Source: Bacillota bacterium
GTDB taxonomy: Bacteria > Bacillota > Clostridia > Christensenellales > UMGS416
Length of the DNA: 64,000 nt
Direction: 5' to 3'
Assembly: GCA_023421955.1 (NCBI GenBank)
Contig: JAEZSE010000039.1
Span: 18,182 to 82,181 of the forward strand
Part shown: piece by piece, positions 39,858 to 47,573 of the stretch
Position numbering within the stretch: position 1 is the stretch's first letter
Layout: each line of letters begins with the position of its first letter
Made by a program: the position numbers and the translations under genes
Notes under the pieces: model-generated
Seen by the model: only the letters and a program-made list of their open reading frames with translations
Database searches by the model: none
What the model was told of the DNA's origin: nothing

Positions 39858-40223
39858 ATGTCTAAGGATTTTGAAAGAATTAACAAGCTTTTCTCAGACA
39901 GCTGTAAATGCATTGCGGCCATTGGCAACGAGACCCGTCAGTCCATCATTCTTCGTTTGATGGAAGGGCCTAATGAAGGAATGCGTGTCGGCGAAATCAC
40001 AAAGAAAACCCACCTTTCCCGCCCGGCTGTGTCCCATCACCTTAAAGTGCTGTGTGACGCCAATGTCATCACCATGAATAAATCAGGCACCATGAATTTC
40101 TATTGCCTGAACCCGGACAAATCTGAGGTCACCAATCTGCTCACCCTGTGTCAGGGCATTCTTGATGCCATGCGCAAATGCGAGAGCCGATACAGTAGCC
40201 AATTGGCTGAGGAATTGCAATGA
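39858..40223 (+). CDS. ArsR-family transcriptional repressor
   Basis: 121 residues with a winged helix-turn-helix: RQSIILRLMEGPNEGMRVGEITKKTHLSRPAVSHHLKVLCDANVI, the recognition helix being SRPAVSHHLKVL. The metal-binding ELCVCDL motif of ArsR/SmtB is missing; two Cys occur near the N-terminus (SCKC) and others at the C-terminus (TLCQ, KCE), so a redox or non-metal signal is possible. The start is ATG 39858 after AAAGG. It overlaps the next gene by 4 bp (ATGA). Confidence 0.88.
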   Translation: MSKDFERINKLFSDSCKCIAAIGNETRQSIILRLMEGPNEGMRVGEITKKTHLSRPAVSHHLKVLCDANVITMNKSGTMNFYCLNPDKSEVTNLLTLCQGILDAMRKCESRYSSQLAEELQ

Positions 40224-41206
40224 AAGCTGTTGTGATAAGAGGGTTTGGACCACCCGATGTGTTGGCACAGGAAAATGACTATCCCATGCCTGAACCATTG
40301 AGCAATCAGGTATTAATCAAGGTAACTGCCTCCGGTGTCAATCCTCTTGATTTGAAGATAAGAAAAGGCATGCTGCGATTCATTGCGCCTTCGAAGTTTC
40401 CTGTCATATTAGGCAATGACGCCAGCGGTGTAATTGTAAAAAGCGGAAGTGATGTCCGTGATTTTATAGTGGGTGATCAGGTCTATTGTATGGTTGACTC
40501 CAACAAGAGGTTTGCATCTTCCGGGTTTGCCAAAGGCGGTTCCTATGCGGAGTACTGCGTAACGCGCGAAGACACATTGTCATTGAAACCAGGCACCATC
40601 TCAAGTGAAGAAGCTGCAGCGGTGCCGCTTAGCTGCCTGACCGCCTATCAGGCATTGGTGCATCAAGCCCGGATCGATAATAGAAGCAAGGTATTGATCA
40701 ATGGAGCATCGGGCGGCGTTGGCGTATATGCTGTTCAAATTGCCAAAGCCCATCACGCTGAAGTCACAGCAGTCTGTAGTTCTAGAAACACAGACTTGAT
40801 GAGAGAACTAGGTGCTGATGATGTAATTGATTACAGGGAGCAAGAATTTTGCCGGTTACCTGACCAATTCGATTTGGTTTATGATGTAGCTGCTACCGCA
40901 ACTTATTGGAAGTGCAAATCCATACTTAAGAAAAACGGCCTATACATCTCAAACGTTGCGAAACCAATGAATATCATAACTACATACCTGTTTCCCATAT
41001 TGGGGATATTTGGCTTTGAAAAGCGCAGCACATTTGCGTGGGTCAAGCCGTCGGGGAAGGATCTAGCCGCAATCACAGGCATGATAGAGGCTGGAAAGAT
41101 CAGGCCTATTATTGATAAGGTTTTCTCACTGGATGAAATCAAGGATGCTCATCAATATCTTGAAAGTGGAATGGCCAAAGGTAAAATTATTATCAAAATG
41201 CAATAA
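40220..41206 (+). CDS. MDR-family NAD(P)H-dependent oxidoreductase (quinone-oxidoreductase-like)
   Basis: 328 residues of the zinc-independent medium-chain dehydrogenase/reductase superfamily. It has the N-terminal GroES-like domain (VTASGVNPLDLKIRKG, ILGNDASGVIV) and a Rossmann domain with VLINGASGGVGVYAVQIAK. The catalytic-zinc Cys/His set is missing, so it is likely a quinone or enone reductase. Translational coupling to the ArsR gene suggests that its substrate or product is the signal. GC is lower than in nearby genes, which hints at recent transfer of the pair. Confidence 0.88.
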   Translation: MKAVVIRGFGPPDVLAQENDYPMPEPLSNQVLIKVTASGVNPLDLKIRKGMLRFIAPSKFPVILGNDASGVIVKSGSDVRDFIVGDQVYCMVDSNKRFASSGFAKGGSYAEYCVTREDTLSLKPGTISSEEAAAVPLSCLTAYQALVHQARIDNRSKVLINGASGGVGVYAVQIAKAHHAEVTAVCSSRNTDLMRELGADDVIDYREQEFCRLPDQFDLVYDVAATATYWKCKSILKKNGLYISNVAKPMNIITTYLFPILGIFGFEKRSTFAWVKPSGKDLAAITGMIEAGKIRPIIDKVFSLDEIKDAHQYLESGMAKGKIIIKMQ

Positions 41207-41237
41207 CCGGATACGCAGGCATTTTACGCATAAACCA

Positions 41238-41269
41238 AACGCCCGGCGATTGCTCGCCGGGCGTTTTTT
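41238..41269. terminator. Bidirectional intrinsic terminator
   Basis: AACGCCCGGCGA / TCGCCGGGCGTT perfect 12-bp stem, TTGC loop, six T in a row on the plus side and an AAA tract on the other. It serves the MDR gene and the convergent lipoprotein gene. Confidence 0.92.
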
Positions 41270-41287
41270 CCTTGGTTATTGGTTTGC

Positions 41288-41833
41288 TTACTTGGCGTTC
41301 TCGATGGCCTTCACGGCGACCTTGATGAACTCGTCGATGCCGATTGTGGCGGATGTGACCAGGTCGGCTTCGTCAGCAACGTTGCCTTCCTTTTCGGTCG
41401 TCTTCACCTTCATGGCCTTGATCTGATCAGCGGTCTTGCCAACCATCCACTTCTGGATGGCGTCAACCTGCTCATACCACTCGCGGCCGATGCCGGACGC
41501 CTTCTTCATGCCGTAGGCATCGCCGAGCTCGCGCTTGGTCTTGAACTCAGTGGCCTTGTCGGTGGTGATCTTGCCGGCTTCGTCGAAGTTGACCTTGGAC
41601 TGCACGGTGTCGATCTTGATATCAACGACCTTGCCGTTGGCGTCCACAACCACGGAGCACATCATCGTGTCAGCCTGGGCCAGACCGGACTTCACGCCGT
41701 CCTTGTCAGCCAGGTCGGAAGAGAAGCCGATTGTGGTAATGCTTGCCATGCCGTGCTTGGTAGCGGCGGGCGCGGCGGCGCAGCCGGCGAGGATCAGAGC
41801 GAGCACGAGGGTGACAGCCAGTAGTTTCTTCAT
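41288..41833 (-). CDS. Clostridial lipoprotein of unknown function
   Basis: 181 residues. The signal peptide ends in LAGC (lipobox). The mature protein has a strand-rich start (MCSVVVDANGKVVDIKIDTVQSKVNFDEAG), then KITTDKATEFKTKRELGDAYGMKKASGIGREWYEQ and an amphipathic end. Similar small lipoproteins are common in Clostridia; the first half recalls FMN_bind-type modules (no flavinylation-site motif is evident), so the comparison is tentative. ATG 41833 has AAGGAGG. It is transcribed from the promoter at 41868. Confidence 0.75.
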   Translation of the reverse strand: MKKLLAVTLVLALILAGCAAAPAATKHGMASITTIGFSSDLADKDGVKSGLAQADTMMCSVVVDANGKVVDIKIDTVQSKVNFDEAGKITTDKATEFKTKRELGDAYGMKKASGIGREWYEQVDAIQKWMVGKTADQIKAMKVKTTEKEGNVADEADLVTSATIGIDEFIKVAVKAIENAK

Positions 41834-41867
41834 TGCATAGCCTCCTTGCGTTTTGTAGTTCTCTCTT

Positions 41868-41896
41868 ACTATATCATGCCGCAGGTTTGGCGGCAT
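41868..41896 (-). promoter_or_regulatory. Promoter box and operator-like inverted repeat
   Basis: On the minus strand TATAGT (41873-41868) lies just downstream of ATGCCGC-N7-GCGGCAT (41896-41876), a perfect 7-bp inverted repeat over the spacer and -35 region. The -35 itself is poor, which would suit an activator. Confidence 0.45.
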
Positions 41897-41927
41897 TGAT
41901 ACCATAGCACACGGGAATCATTTCCAT

Positions 41928-42875
41928 TCAGCAGATCGCGTGGGCAATGCTGCGCAGCATTTCGCGGCCCTCTCCGTCGGGCAGGTCCTTCAGCAGCAGC
42001 AACCCCCGGCCAATTTCCTGATCGAGCACCTGCCGGGTCTTGTCCACTGCGCCCAGGTTCCGCGCGGCGTCCAGCAATGCCGGAGCCTTGCCGGAGGGCA
42101 TGCCGTCGTGGAAGAAGGCGTCCAGCGCCCGCCGGTAGTCCTCATTGGCGGCGGCCAGCAGGATCGGCAGCGTCACAATGCCGTCTGCCAGGTCGCGGCC
42201 AGTGGGCTTGCCATCGGCTCCCTCCATGTCCAGGATGTCATCCCGGATCTGAAAGGCTGCTCCCAGGCGCATCCCGAACCGCCAGAGCAGCATCGATGAG
42301 CGGTCATCCAGGCCGCCGCTGCGGCCGCCGGCGGCGCACGCAGCCGCGAAAAGCACACCGGTCTTGCCCATGATGCGCTTGAGGTATTCCCGGTAACCGG
42401 GCACCCTGCCGCGCCCCAGATATTGCGCCACCTCGCCAGTGCACATCGCGCCGATTGCCTGCGCCATGCGCTTCAGCTCGCCGCTGGAGAGACTGGAGGA
42501 GGAAAGCAGCAGCACGGCCTTGGCCAGCAGATAGTCTCCAGCATAGATCGCCATATGGTTGCCCATGGCGCCGTGCAGCGTGGGCATGCCCCTGCGGGTT
42601 TCTGCGCCGTCGATCACGTCGTCATGCACCAGCGTGGCGGTGTGCAGTGCTTCCAGCGCCGCGGCCACCGGCAGTGCTTTTTCCCTGTCATAATGCCCAA
42701 GCTTAGCGGAGGCGATCACCAGCGCCGGTCTCAGGCGCTTGCCACCTCCGGTGACCAGCTTCGTTGTTGCATCCTGAAGGAATCCGGAGCCGCCGAACTC
42801 GCGGTTCAGCAGTGCTTCCAGCGCCTCCAACTCCGCCCCCAGGCCGGGGATCCTGTTCCAAAAGATGCTGCTCAT
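41928..42875 (-). CDS. Long-chain polyprenyl diphosphate synthase (heptaprenyl/octaprenyl type)
   Basis: 315 residues of the trans-prenyltransferase family. The first Asp-rich motif is LVHDDVIDGAETRRG and the second AAFQIRDDILDMEG, with GGGKRLRP near the N-terminus binding the allylic substrate. Small residues before the first Asp motif (ALHTATLVHDD) favour a long product chain, as in menaquinone side-chain synthases (HepT/IspB type). AAAGGA precedes ATG 42875. It lies 97 bp downstream of the NADH dehydrogenase gene on the same strand, which fits quinone supply for that enzyme. The chain length is not certain. Confidence 0.88.
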   Translation of the reverse strand: MSSIFWNRIPGLGAELEALEALLNREFGGSGFLQDATTKLVTGGGKRLRPALVIASAKLGHYDREKALPVAAALEALHTATLVHDDVIDGAETRRGMPTLHGAMGNHMAIYAGDYLLAKAVLLLSSSSLSSGELKRMAQAIGAMCTGEVAQYLGRGRVPGYREYLKRIMGKTGVLFAAACAAGGRSGGLDDRSSMLLWRFGMRLGAAFQIRDDILDMEGADGKPTGRDLADGIVTLPILLAAANEDYRRALDAFFHDGMPSGKAPALLDAARNLGAVDKTRQVLDQEIGRGLLLLKDLPDGEGREMLRSIAHAIC

Positions 42876-42972
42876 ACTGTTCCTTTCCGCGATGAAGGTA
42901 TTGGATTATACACATGAATTGTATAATAAAAACCGTCAAAAAGGAACATCGCACCATCCCAAGCCCTGTGTT

Positions 42973-44883
42973 TTACTTCTTTTTCGGGAAGAACAGCTTG
43001 ATTTTGCCGTTCTTCCAATAGTATTCCCAAGCCCTGGTGTACCAGGGGGTGAGGTAGTAGTCCATGCCGAAGGCGCGGCCTGCGCCGGCCATCGTGGCGA
43101 TGCCCGCAAAGGCCATCCACCAGGTGTTGAGGTAAAGGCCGGTGCTCGTCAAAAACATGCCCATGAGGCCGAGGGAAGCTGCCGACGCGAGGAACGTGAA
43201 CGTGCCGGAGAGCAGCATCAGGCCCACGATGATTTCAGCCAGCACGATGACGATCTGGAAGAACATTTCCCAGAAGTTGGTGCTCAGCACCCAGCCGTTC
43301 ATCAGCCAGTGGATCAGGTCAAAGTTGCCGAATTTCAGCAGGTCCACCCGGGCGAAAATCTGGCTGGACACTTCCTGGCCCTGCACCAGCTGCGTGGCAT
43401 TGCCAGCCACTAGCCGGATAATACCAATATTGATATCAACTGGCAGATCCATCCGCAGCTGCCCGGAGCTGGAGGCGGAGGTCACCACGTCGTAGCCGCG
43501 GCTGAACCCCTTACCCAGATATTCGGCAAGTTTCGGGTCCTTGAACCAACCCTGCAGAATCTTTTCCACGCCTTCATAAATCCAGTAAGCGCCCAGGAAC
43601 ATCCGCAGCGGCAGCAGCCACCAGGCCTGCACGCGCTTAGTGTAGTTCTTCTCCAGCCAGCTTTGCTTCTGGCGGCGCTCCATCACTTCATCCCACAGGT
43701 ATTTGGCCGGGCCGCGAAGGCCCATGATCTCAAACAGGTAGTGGGCGTTCACCATAATCTTCATCAGCATCGAGATCCAGCTAGGCAGCTTCATACCCAT
43801 GATGTCTGACACGGCGAAGAAGTTGCCGATGCTCACCATGATGCCGTGGAACTTCACTTCCACCTTTTCCTGCTTCTTGCCCCGGATGTCTCTGAGGATG
43901 TTATCCGCTGCGCCGTCGGCGGTCTGGATCGCGTTTTCCACCATGGCCGGATAGGGCTTGCCCTTGCTGTCCAGCAAGCCGCCGCAGTCGCCCACGGCAT
44001 ACACGCCGGGGTTCTCCGTGCGGCACTGCTCATCCACCTTGAAGCGCCGGGCTCCGCCCACGCGCTCGCACTCAGCGGAGCTGGCGTCCACATTGCAGCA
44101 CACGCCGGCGCACCAGATCATCGTGCGCGTTTCCAGGTCGCCCTTGCTTGTGACTGCCAGGCCTGGCTCCAGTTTGCTGATGGCCGTTTCCAGCATGATC
44201 TCCACGCCGAGCTTCTTTTCCATATAGCGGTGAGCTTTGGCGCTGGTCTTCTCATCCAGCACCGGCAGCACGCGCTTGAGCATGTCCAGCAGCACCAGGC
44301 GCACTTCGCTGCGTTGAATGCTGTGCTCCTCGCAGAGTTGCTTCACCCAGTGGCCCAGCTCGCCCACCATTTCCACACCGGTGAAGCCTGCGCCAGCCAC
44401 CACGAAGGTGAGCAGCTTCGTGCGCTCTGTTGCGTCTTTCTCTTCTTTTGCCTTGGCAAAGCAATCGCGGACGTGCTCGCGGATCTTCACCGCGTCATCC
44501 AGCGACCAGAGTGTCAATGCGTTTTCTTCGAGGCCAGGGATGCAATAAAACGCAGGCGAGCTGCCCACGGCCATGATCAGGTAATCATAGCCGTATTGGC
44601 CCTTTTCGCCATTGAGCTTCTTGCTGTCGAAGTCGTACTCGTGGATGTTGTCGGTCACAACCTTGACCCGTGTGTCGCCGAAAATCTCCGCAAGCGGAAT
44701 GCGCATGCACTCAGCATCCTGACGGTTGCCTGCAACCTCATGGATTTCCGTCAGCAGCGTGTGGTATGGGTTGCGGTCGATGATGGTCACATCGATGTCG
44801 TCCCGTTTCCCCTTTTTGTTCAGGTGCAGCGCGGCGGTTACGCCCGCGTATCCCGCGCCCAGGATGACGATTCTCTTTGCCAC
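42973..44883 (-). CDS. Type II NADH dehydrogenase fused to a DoxX-like membrane domain
   Basis: 636 residues. Residues 1-400 are an NDH-2 flavoprotein: FAD motif VILGAGYAGVTAAL, NAD motif VVAGAGFTGVEMVGEL, and the second FAD site NPGVYAVGDCGG. After a linker, residues about 425-625 contain four or five membrane helices with RMFLGAYWIYEGVEKILQGW and later FFQIVIVLAEIIVGLMLLSG and GLYLNTWWMAFAGIATMAGAGRAFGMD, the pattern of DoxX/DoxD proteins. An extracytoplasmic-type insert of about 75 residues separates the first helix from the rest. It should pass electrons from NADH to menaquinone without proton pumping. A perfect Rex-type operator lies before the gene. Confidence 0.92.
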   Translation of the reverse strand: MAKRIVILGAGYAGVTAALHLNKKGKRDDIDVTIIDRNPYHTLLTEIHEVAGNRQDAECMRIPLAEIFGDTRVKVVTDNIHEYDFDSKKLNGEKGQYGYDYLIMAVGSSPAFYCIPGLEENALTLWSLDDAVKIREHVRDCFAKAKEEKDATERTKLLTFVVAGAGFTGVEMVGELGHWVKQLCEEHSIQRSEVRLVLLDMLKRVLPVLDEKTSAKAHRYMEKKLGVEIMLETAISKLEPGLAVTSKGDLETRTMIWCAGVCCNVDASSAECERVGGARRFKVDEQCRTENPGVYAVGDCGGLLDSKGKPYPAMVENAIQTADGAADNILRDIRGKKQEKVEVKFHGIMVSIGNFFAVSDIMGMKLPSWISMLMKIMVNAHYLFEIMGLRGPAKYLWDEVMERRQKQSWLEKNYTKRVQAWWLLPLRMFLGAYWIYEGVEKILQGWFKDPKLAEYLGKGFSRGYDVVTSASSSGQLRMDLPVDINIGIIRLVAGNATQLVQGQEVSSQIFARVDLLKFGNFDLIHWLMNGWVLSTNFWEMFFQIVIVLAEIIVGLMLLSGTFTFLASAASLGLMGMFLTSTGLYLNTWWMAFAGIATMAGAGRAFGMDYYLTPWYTRAWEYYWKNGKIKLFFPKKK

Positions 44884-44898
44884 GGCAGTCGTGCCTCC

Positions 44899-44916
44899 TT
44901 GTTAAGAATTTAACAA
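44899..44916 (-). promoter_or_regulatory. Rex-type redox operator before the NADH dehydrogenase gene
   Basis: TTGTTAA-gaat-TTAACAA is a perfect 18-bp palindrome matching the Rex consensus TTGTTAANNNNTTAACAA. It lies 13-30 bp downstream of the expected +1 (44929) and 16 bp before the ATG (44883), so bound Rex would block elongation or initiation. Rex binds when NADH is low relative to NAD+. Confidence 0.85.
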
Positions 44917-44935
44917 TCCATTGCATTACAAGCGA

Positions 44936-44978
44936 ATTATACCAGACATCAATTATCCATTATGTGCATTTTAGCACA
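44936..44978 (-). promoter_or_regulatory. Promoter of the NADH dehydrogenase gene with upstream inverted repeat
   Basis: TATAAT (44941-44936) is preceded by TGG, an extended -10. An inverted repeat TGTGC-N6-GCACA (44963-44978) covers the -35 position, where no consensus -35 is seen; it may be a second operator. Confidence 0.55.
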
Positions 44979-45002
44979 CAACGAAACCCTTAGCCACGGA
45001 GA

Positions 45003-45037
45003 CAGGCTGAAAACAGCCTGCCAATATCTGGTATAAT
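45003..45037 (+). promoter_or_regulatory. Orphan plus-strand extended -10 with palindrome
   Basis: CTGG-TATAAT (TATAAT at 45032-45037) follows a perfect palindrome CAGGCTG-AAAA-CAGCCTG (45003-45020). No plus-strand gene lies downstream; the next features are two minus-strand genes from 45153 on. It could drive a small or antisense RNA. Confidence 0.4.
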
Positions 45038-45152
45038 GCTTAGACATACAAGGTAAGTTTATCACGGAAATTGTCGAATTACAACGAATAACGTCGAATA
45101 ATTGCTCTCTTACACAGGATTTTACGCTGGATGACAGAAGTCTCCAGGGCGC

Positions 45153-45596
45153 TCACTCCGGCACTTTGTACAGGAATACCACATGCCCCGCTTCCTGAAA
45201 CCCATGCTTTTTATAGAAATCCATCGCCGGATAGAACCGGTTGGTCAACAGCGTGACGCCGGCCAAGCCCGTTGACCATGTGTACGCCTCGACGGCTGCC
45301 ATCAGCTCACCGCCGAGGCCCATGCGCTGTTTGTCGCTTGCGATGTAAAACTCATCCACAAACAGCTCGTCAGCGGTCCACCAGGTGCGGCTGTGGCAGA
45401 ACGCCGCGCCGACTGCCTGGCCCTCTTCCTCCATCAGGAACCCCTTGAAGCGCTCCACCTGCAGAAACTCGCGGAGGAACCGTGTTGCGATTTCCATGGT
45501 CCAGTGGTCATTCCAGGGCTCTCGGTTGTAGGCGTCTATCAGCAACGCCGCACACACTTCGATGTCTTCCGGGGTAATGTCTCGTATGGTTCTCAT
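45153..45596 (-). CDS. GNAT-family N-acetyltransferase
   Basis: 147 residues with the GNAT fold: an N-terminal RDITPEDIEVCAALLIDAYN, strand beta-4/5 GAAFCHSRTWWTADELFVDEFYIASDKQRMGLGGELMAAVE (acetyl-CoA loop RMGLGG) and the usual late 'NRFYPAMDFYKKHGFQEAG'. The substrate is not predictable. AGGAGG lies before ATG 45596. It is downstream of the aldehyde dehydrogenase gene with a 9-bp gap, so the two form an operon. Confidence 0.88.
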   Translation of the reverse strand: MRTIRDITPEDIEVCAALLIDAYNREPWNDHWTMEIATRFLREFLQVERFKGFLMEEEGQAVGAAFCHSRTWWTADELFVDEFYIASDKQRMGLGGELMAAVEAYTWSTGLAGVTLLTNRFYPAMDFYKKHGFQEAGHVVFLYKVPE

Positions 45597-45605
45597 GTAT
45601 GCCTC

Positions 45606-46976
45606 CTATTTTTGAAACTTGCGGAAGAGATCCAGCTTGCCGCCGTAGGGCGGGTAACGCAGCAGGAGCTCCGGCCGGTTGGCCTTGCGCAGCACGCCTC
45701 GCCAATGGGTGAACGTGTCAAACCCCCACCGACCATGGTAATGGCCCATGCCGCTGTCGCCCACGCCGCCGAAGGGCAGTGACGGTGCGGCGAGGTGCAT
45801 CACTGTGTCGTTGACACAGCAGCCGCCGGAGCTCACGCGGCGCAGCAGCTCCCGTTCGGTTTGGCTGCTCTTGGTGAACAGATAAAACGCCAGAGGCTTT
45901 GGCCGGCTGTTGATGAACTGCGCAACCTCGTCCGTGCTGGTAAAGGGCAGCACCGGCAGCACCGGGCCAAAGATTTCCTCCTGCATCACCGGTGAACCAG
46001 GCGTCACGCCCAGCAGAATTGTGGGTTCAATCTTCCGCGCCGCGCGGTCCAGCCTGCCGCCGGTATACACCTGCCCGTCCTTCAGATATCCTGCCACCCG
46101 GTCAAAGTGCTTTTCATTGACGATGCGTGGGTATTCGGGGTTGGTAAGGGGATTGGGCCCGAAGAACTGCGCAATGCACTTCTTCATTTCCTCCGCCAAC
46201 GGCTCCAGCACATCGCGGTGGGCCAGCACATAATCCGGCGCTACGCAGGTCTGGCCGGAGTTCACCGTCTTGCCCCAGACGATGCGCCTTGCGGCCAGGG
46301 CGATGTCGGTGTCCTTGCACACCACGCAGGGGCTTTTGCCGCCCAGCTCCAGCGTGACCGGCGTGAGGTGCCTGGATGCCGCTTCCATCACCGTCTTGCC
46401 CACCTCCACGCTGCCGGTGAAAAAGATGGTGTCAAACTGCTCGGCGAGCAAAGCCCGGTTGGCCTCCCGCCCGCCTTCAAACACCGCCACATAGTCCTGC
46501 GGGAAGCACCGGCCCAGCAGCCGCCCGATGATAGCCGATGTGGCCGGGGCATAGGCTGAGGGCTTCACCACGGCGGTGTTGCCGGCGGCCAGCGCCGCGA
46601 TCAATGGGGCCAGTGTGAGCTGAAAGGGGTAGTTCCACGGCGACATGATGAGAGCCACGCCATAGGGCTCCGGCTCCACCCGGCAGGAGCAGGGCATGTT
46701 CACAAGGGGCGGAGCGGCGCGCTTCGGCCGGGCCCATTGCCTGAGGTGCCGGATCGTGTGCGTCGCCTCCATGAGCGTGAAGCCCACCTCGGTGCCAAAG
46801 GCTTCCGCTGGGCACTTGCCCAAATCGGCATGCAGCGCCGCCAGAATCTCCTGCTCGTTTTGCTGTATGGCTGAGTATAGCCGCCTAAGCCCGTCCAGCC
46901 GGAAGGCCAGGTCCAGCGTTTTGCCGGTGGCGAAGAAATCGCGCTGCTGCTGCAGCACCGATGCGTAGTCGGGCAT
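45606..46976 (-). CDS. Class 3-type aldehyde dehydrogenase
   Basis: 456 residues, the length of the short ALDH3 subfamily. NAD-binding and catalytic landmarks: MSPWNYPFQLTLAPLIAALAAGNTAVVKPS, FTGSVEVGK, general-base Glu in TLELGGKSPCVV, and nucleophile Cys in NSGQTCVAPDY. The PFGGVGDSGMGHYHGRWGFDTFTH end is typical. It oxidises aldehydes, possibly lipid-derived or fermentative ones. GGAGG lies before the ATG, and a sigma-A promoter lies at 47033-47006. Confidence 0.92.
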   Translation of the reverse strand: MPDYASVLQQQRDFFATGKTLDLAFRLDGLRRLYSAIQQNEQEILAALHADLGKCPAEAFGTEVGFTLMEATHTIRHLRQWARPKRAAPPLVNMPCSCRVEPEPYGVALIMSPWNYPFQLTLAPLIAALAAGNTAVVKPSAYAPATSAIIGRLLGRCFPQDYVAVFEGGREANRALLAEQFDTIFFTGSVEVGKTVMEAASRHLTPVTLELGGKSPCVVCKDTDIALAARRIVWGKTVNSGQTCVAPDYVLAHRDVLEPLAEEMKKCIAQFFGPNPLTNPEYPRIVNEKHFDRVAGYLKDGQVYTGGRLDRAARKIEPTILLGVTPGSPVMQEEIFGPVLPVLPFTSTDEVAQFINSRPKPLAFYLFTKSSQTERELLRRVSSGGCCVNDTVMHLAAPSLPFGGVGDSGMGHYHGRWGFDTFTHWRGVLRKANRPELLLRYPPYGGKLDLFRKFQK

Positions 46977-47005
46977 GAAGGCCTCCGGGATATTGAGATA
47001 TTACA

Positions 47006-47033
47006 ATAGTACATTGAATGGGTAAGATGTCAA
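47006..47033 (-). promoter_or_regulatory. Promoter of the aldehyde dehydrogenase operon
   Basis: TTGACA (47033-47028), 16-bp spacer, TACTAT (47011-47006) on the minus strand, about 30 bp before the start codon. Confidence 0.65.
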
Positions 47034-47087
47034 GGGTAAGGATGGGTATAACAAAGCGGTGTTGTCGAAAGGGCGGGATTGATGGCT

Positions 47088-47573
47088 TTAATACATCTCC
47101 TCCAAAAACCCTCTCCCTGTCTCCGTGCGAAAAATCCTCTCCCGCACGCTATGGATGGCCTCCGGCGCCATCCTGTCCTCATAGGCGTTCACGAGGAAAT
47201 CAGCCTCCACGAGGATCTGGTAATCGAGCCCCTGGATGTCATGATAGGTGTGGTGATGGGCGATCAGCCAGCACACCCGCGAGACTACTTGTTCTTCCAC
47301 ACCCAAACCCCGAAGCAGTTGTTCTGCCTCCGGCGGGCCTTCCACCTGCTGGTGCTCGCCGGACGCGCTGCCATACTTCTGCTCGCTCAGTTTGATGCCG
47401 ATGTCGTGGGTGAGCGCGGCGATCTCAAGGATCTCCTGTGTGGCACCGTCCAGCCCTTCCAGCTCGCCGATGGCGCGGGCTATGGCATACACCTTCAACA
47501 AATGGTGGATGCGCCGCGGGTCACCGGCGTTGTATTGGATCATGGCACTGGTGATTTTTGAGATCATAGTCAT
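47088..47573 (-). CDS. HD-domain phosphohydrolase
   Basis: 161 residues. HD-superfamily residues: RRIHHLLKVYAIAR (first His), LTHDIGIKLSE (HD pair), a PEAEQLLRGLG helix, and VCWLIAHHHTYHDIQGLDYQILVEADFLVNAYED (distal His/Asp). Such small HD proteins act on nucleotides or other phosphate esters; the substrate is unknown. ATG 47573 overlaps the stop of the upstream Gfo/Idh gene by 4 bp (ATGA) with GGAGG seven bases before it, so translation is coupled. Confidence 0.85.
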   Translation of the reverse strand: MTMISKITSAMIQYNAGDPRRIHHLLKVYAIARAIGELEGLDGATQEILEIAALTHDIGIKLSEQKYGSASGEHQQVEGPPEAEQLLRGLGVEEQVVSRVCWLIAHHHTYHDIQGLDYQILVEADFLVNAYEDRMAPEAIHSVRERIFRTETGRGFLEEMY

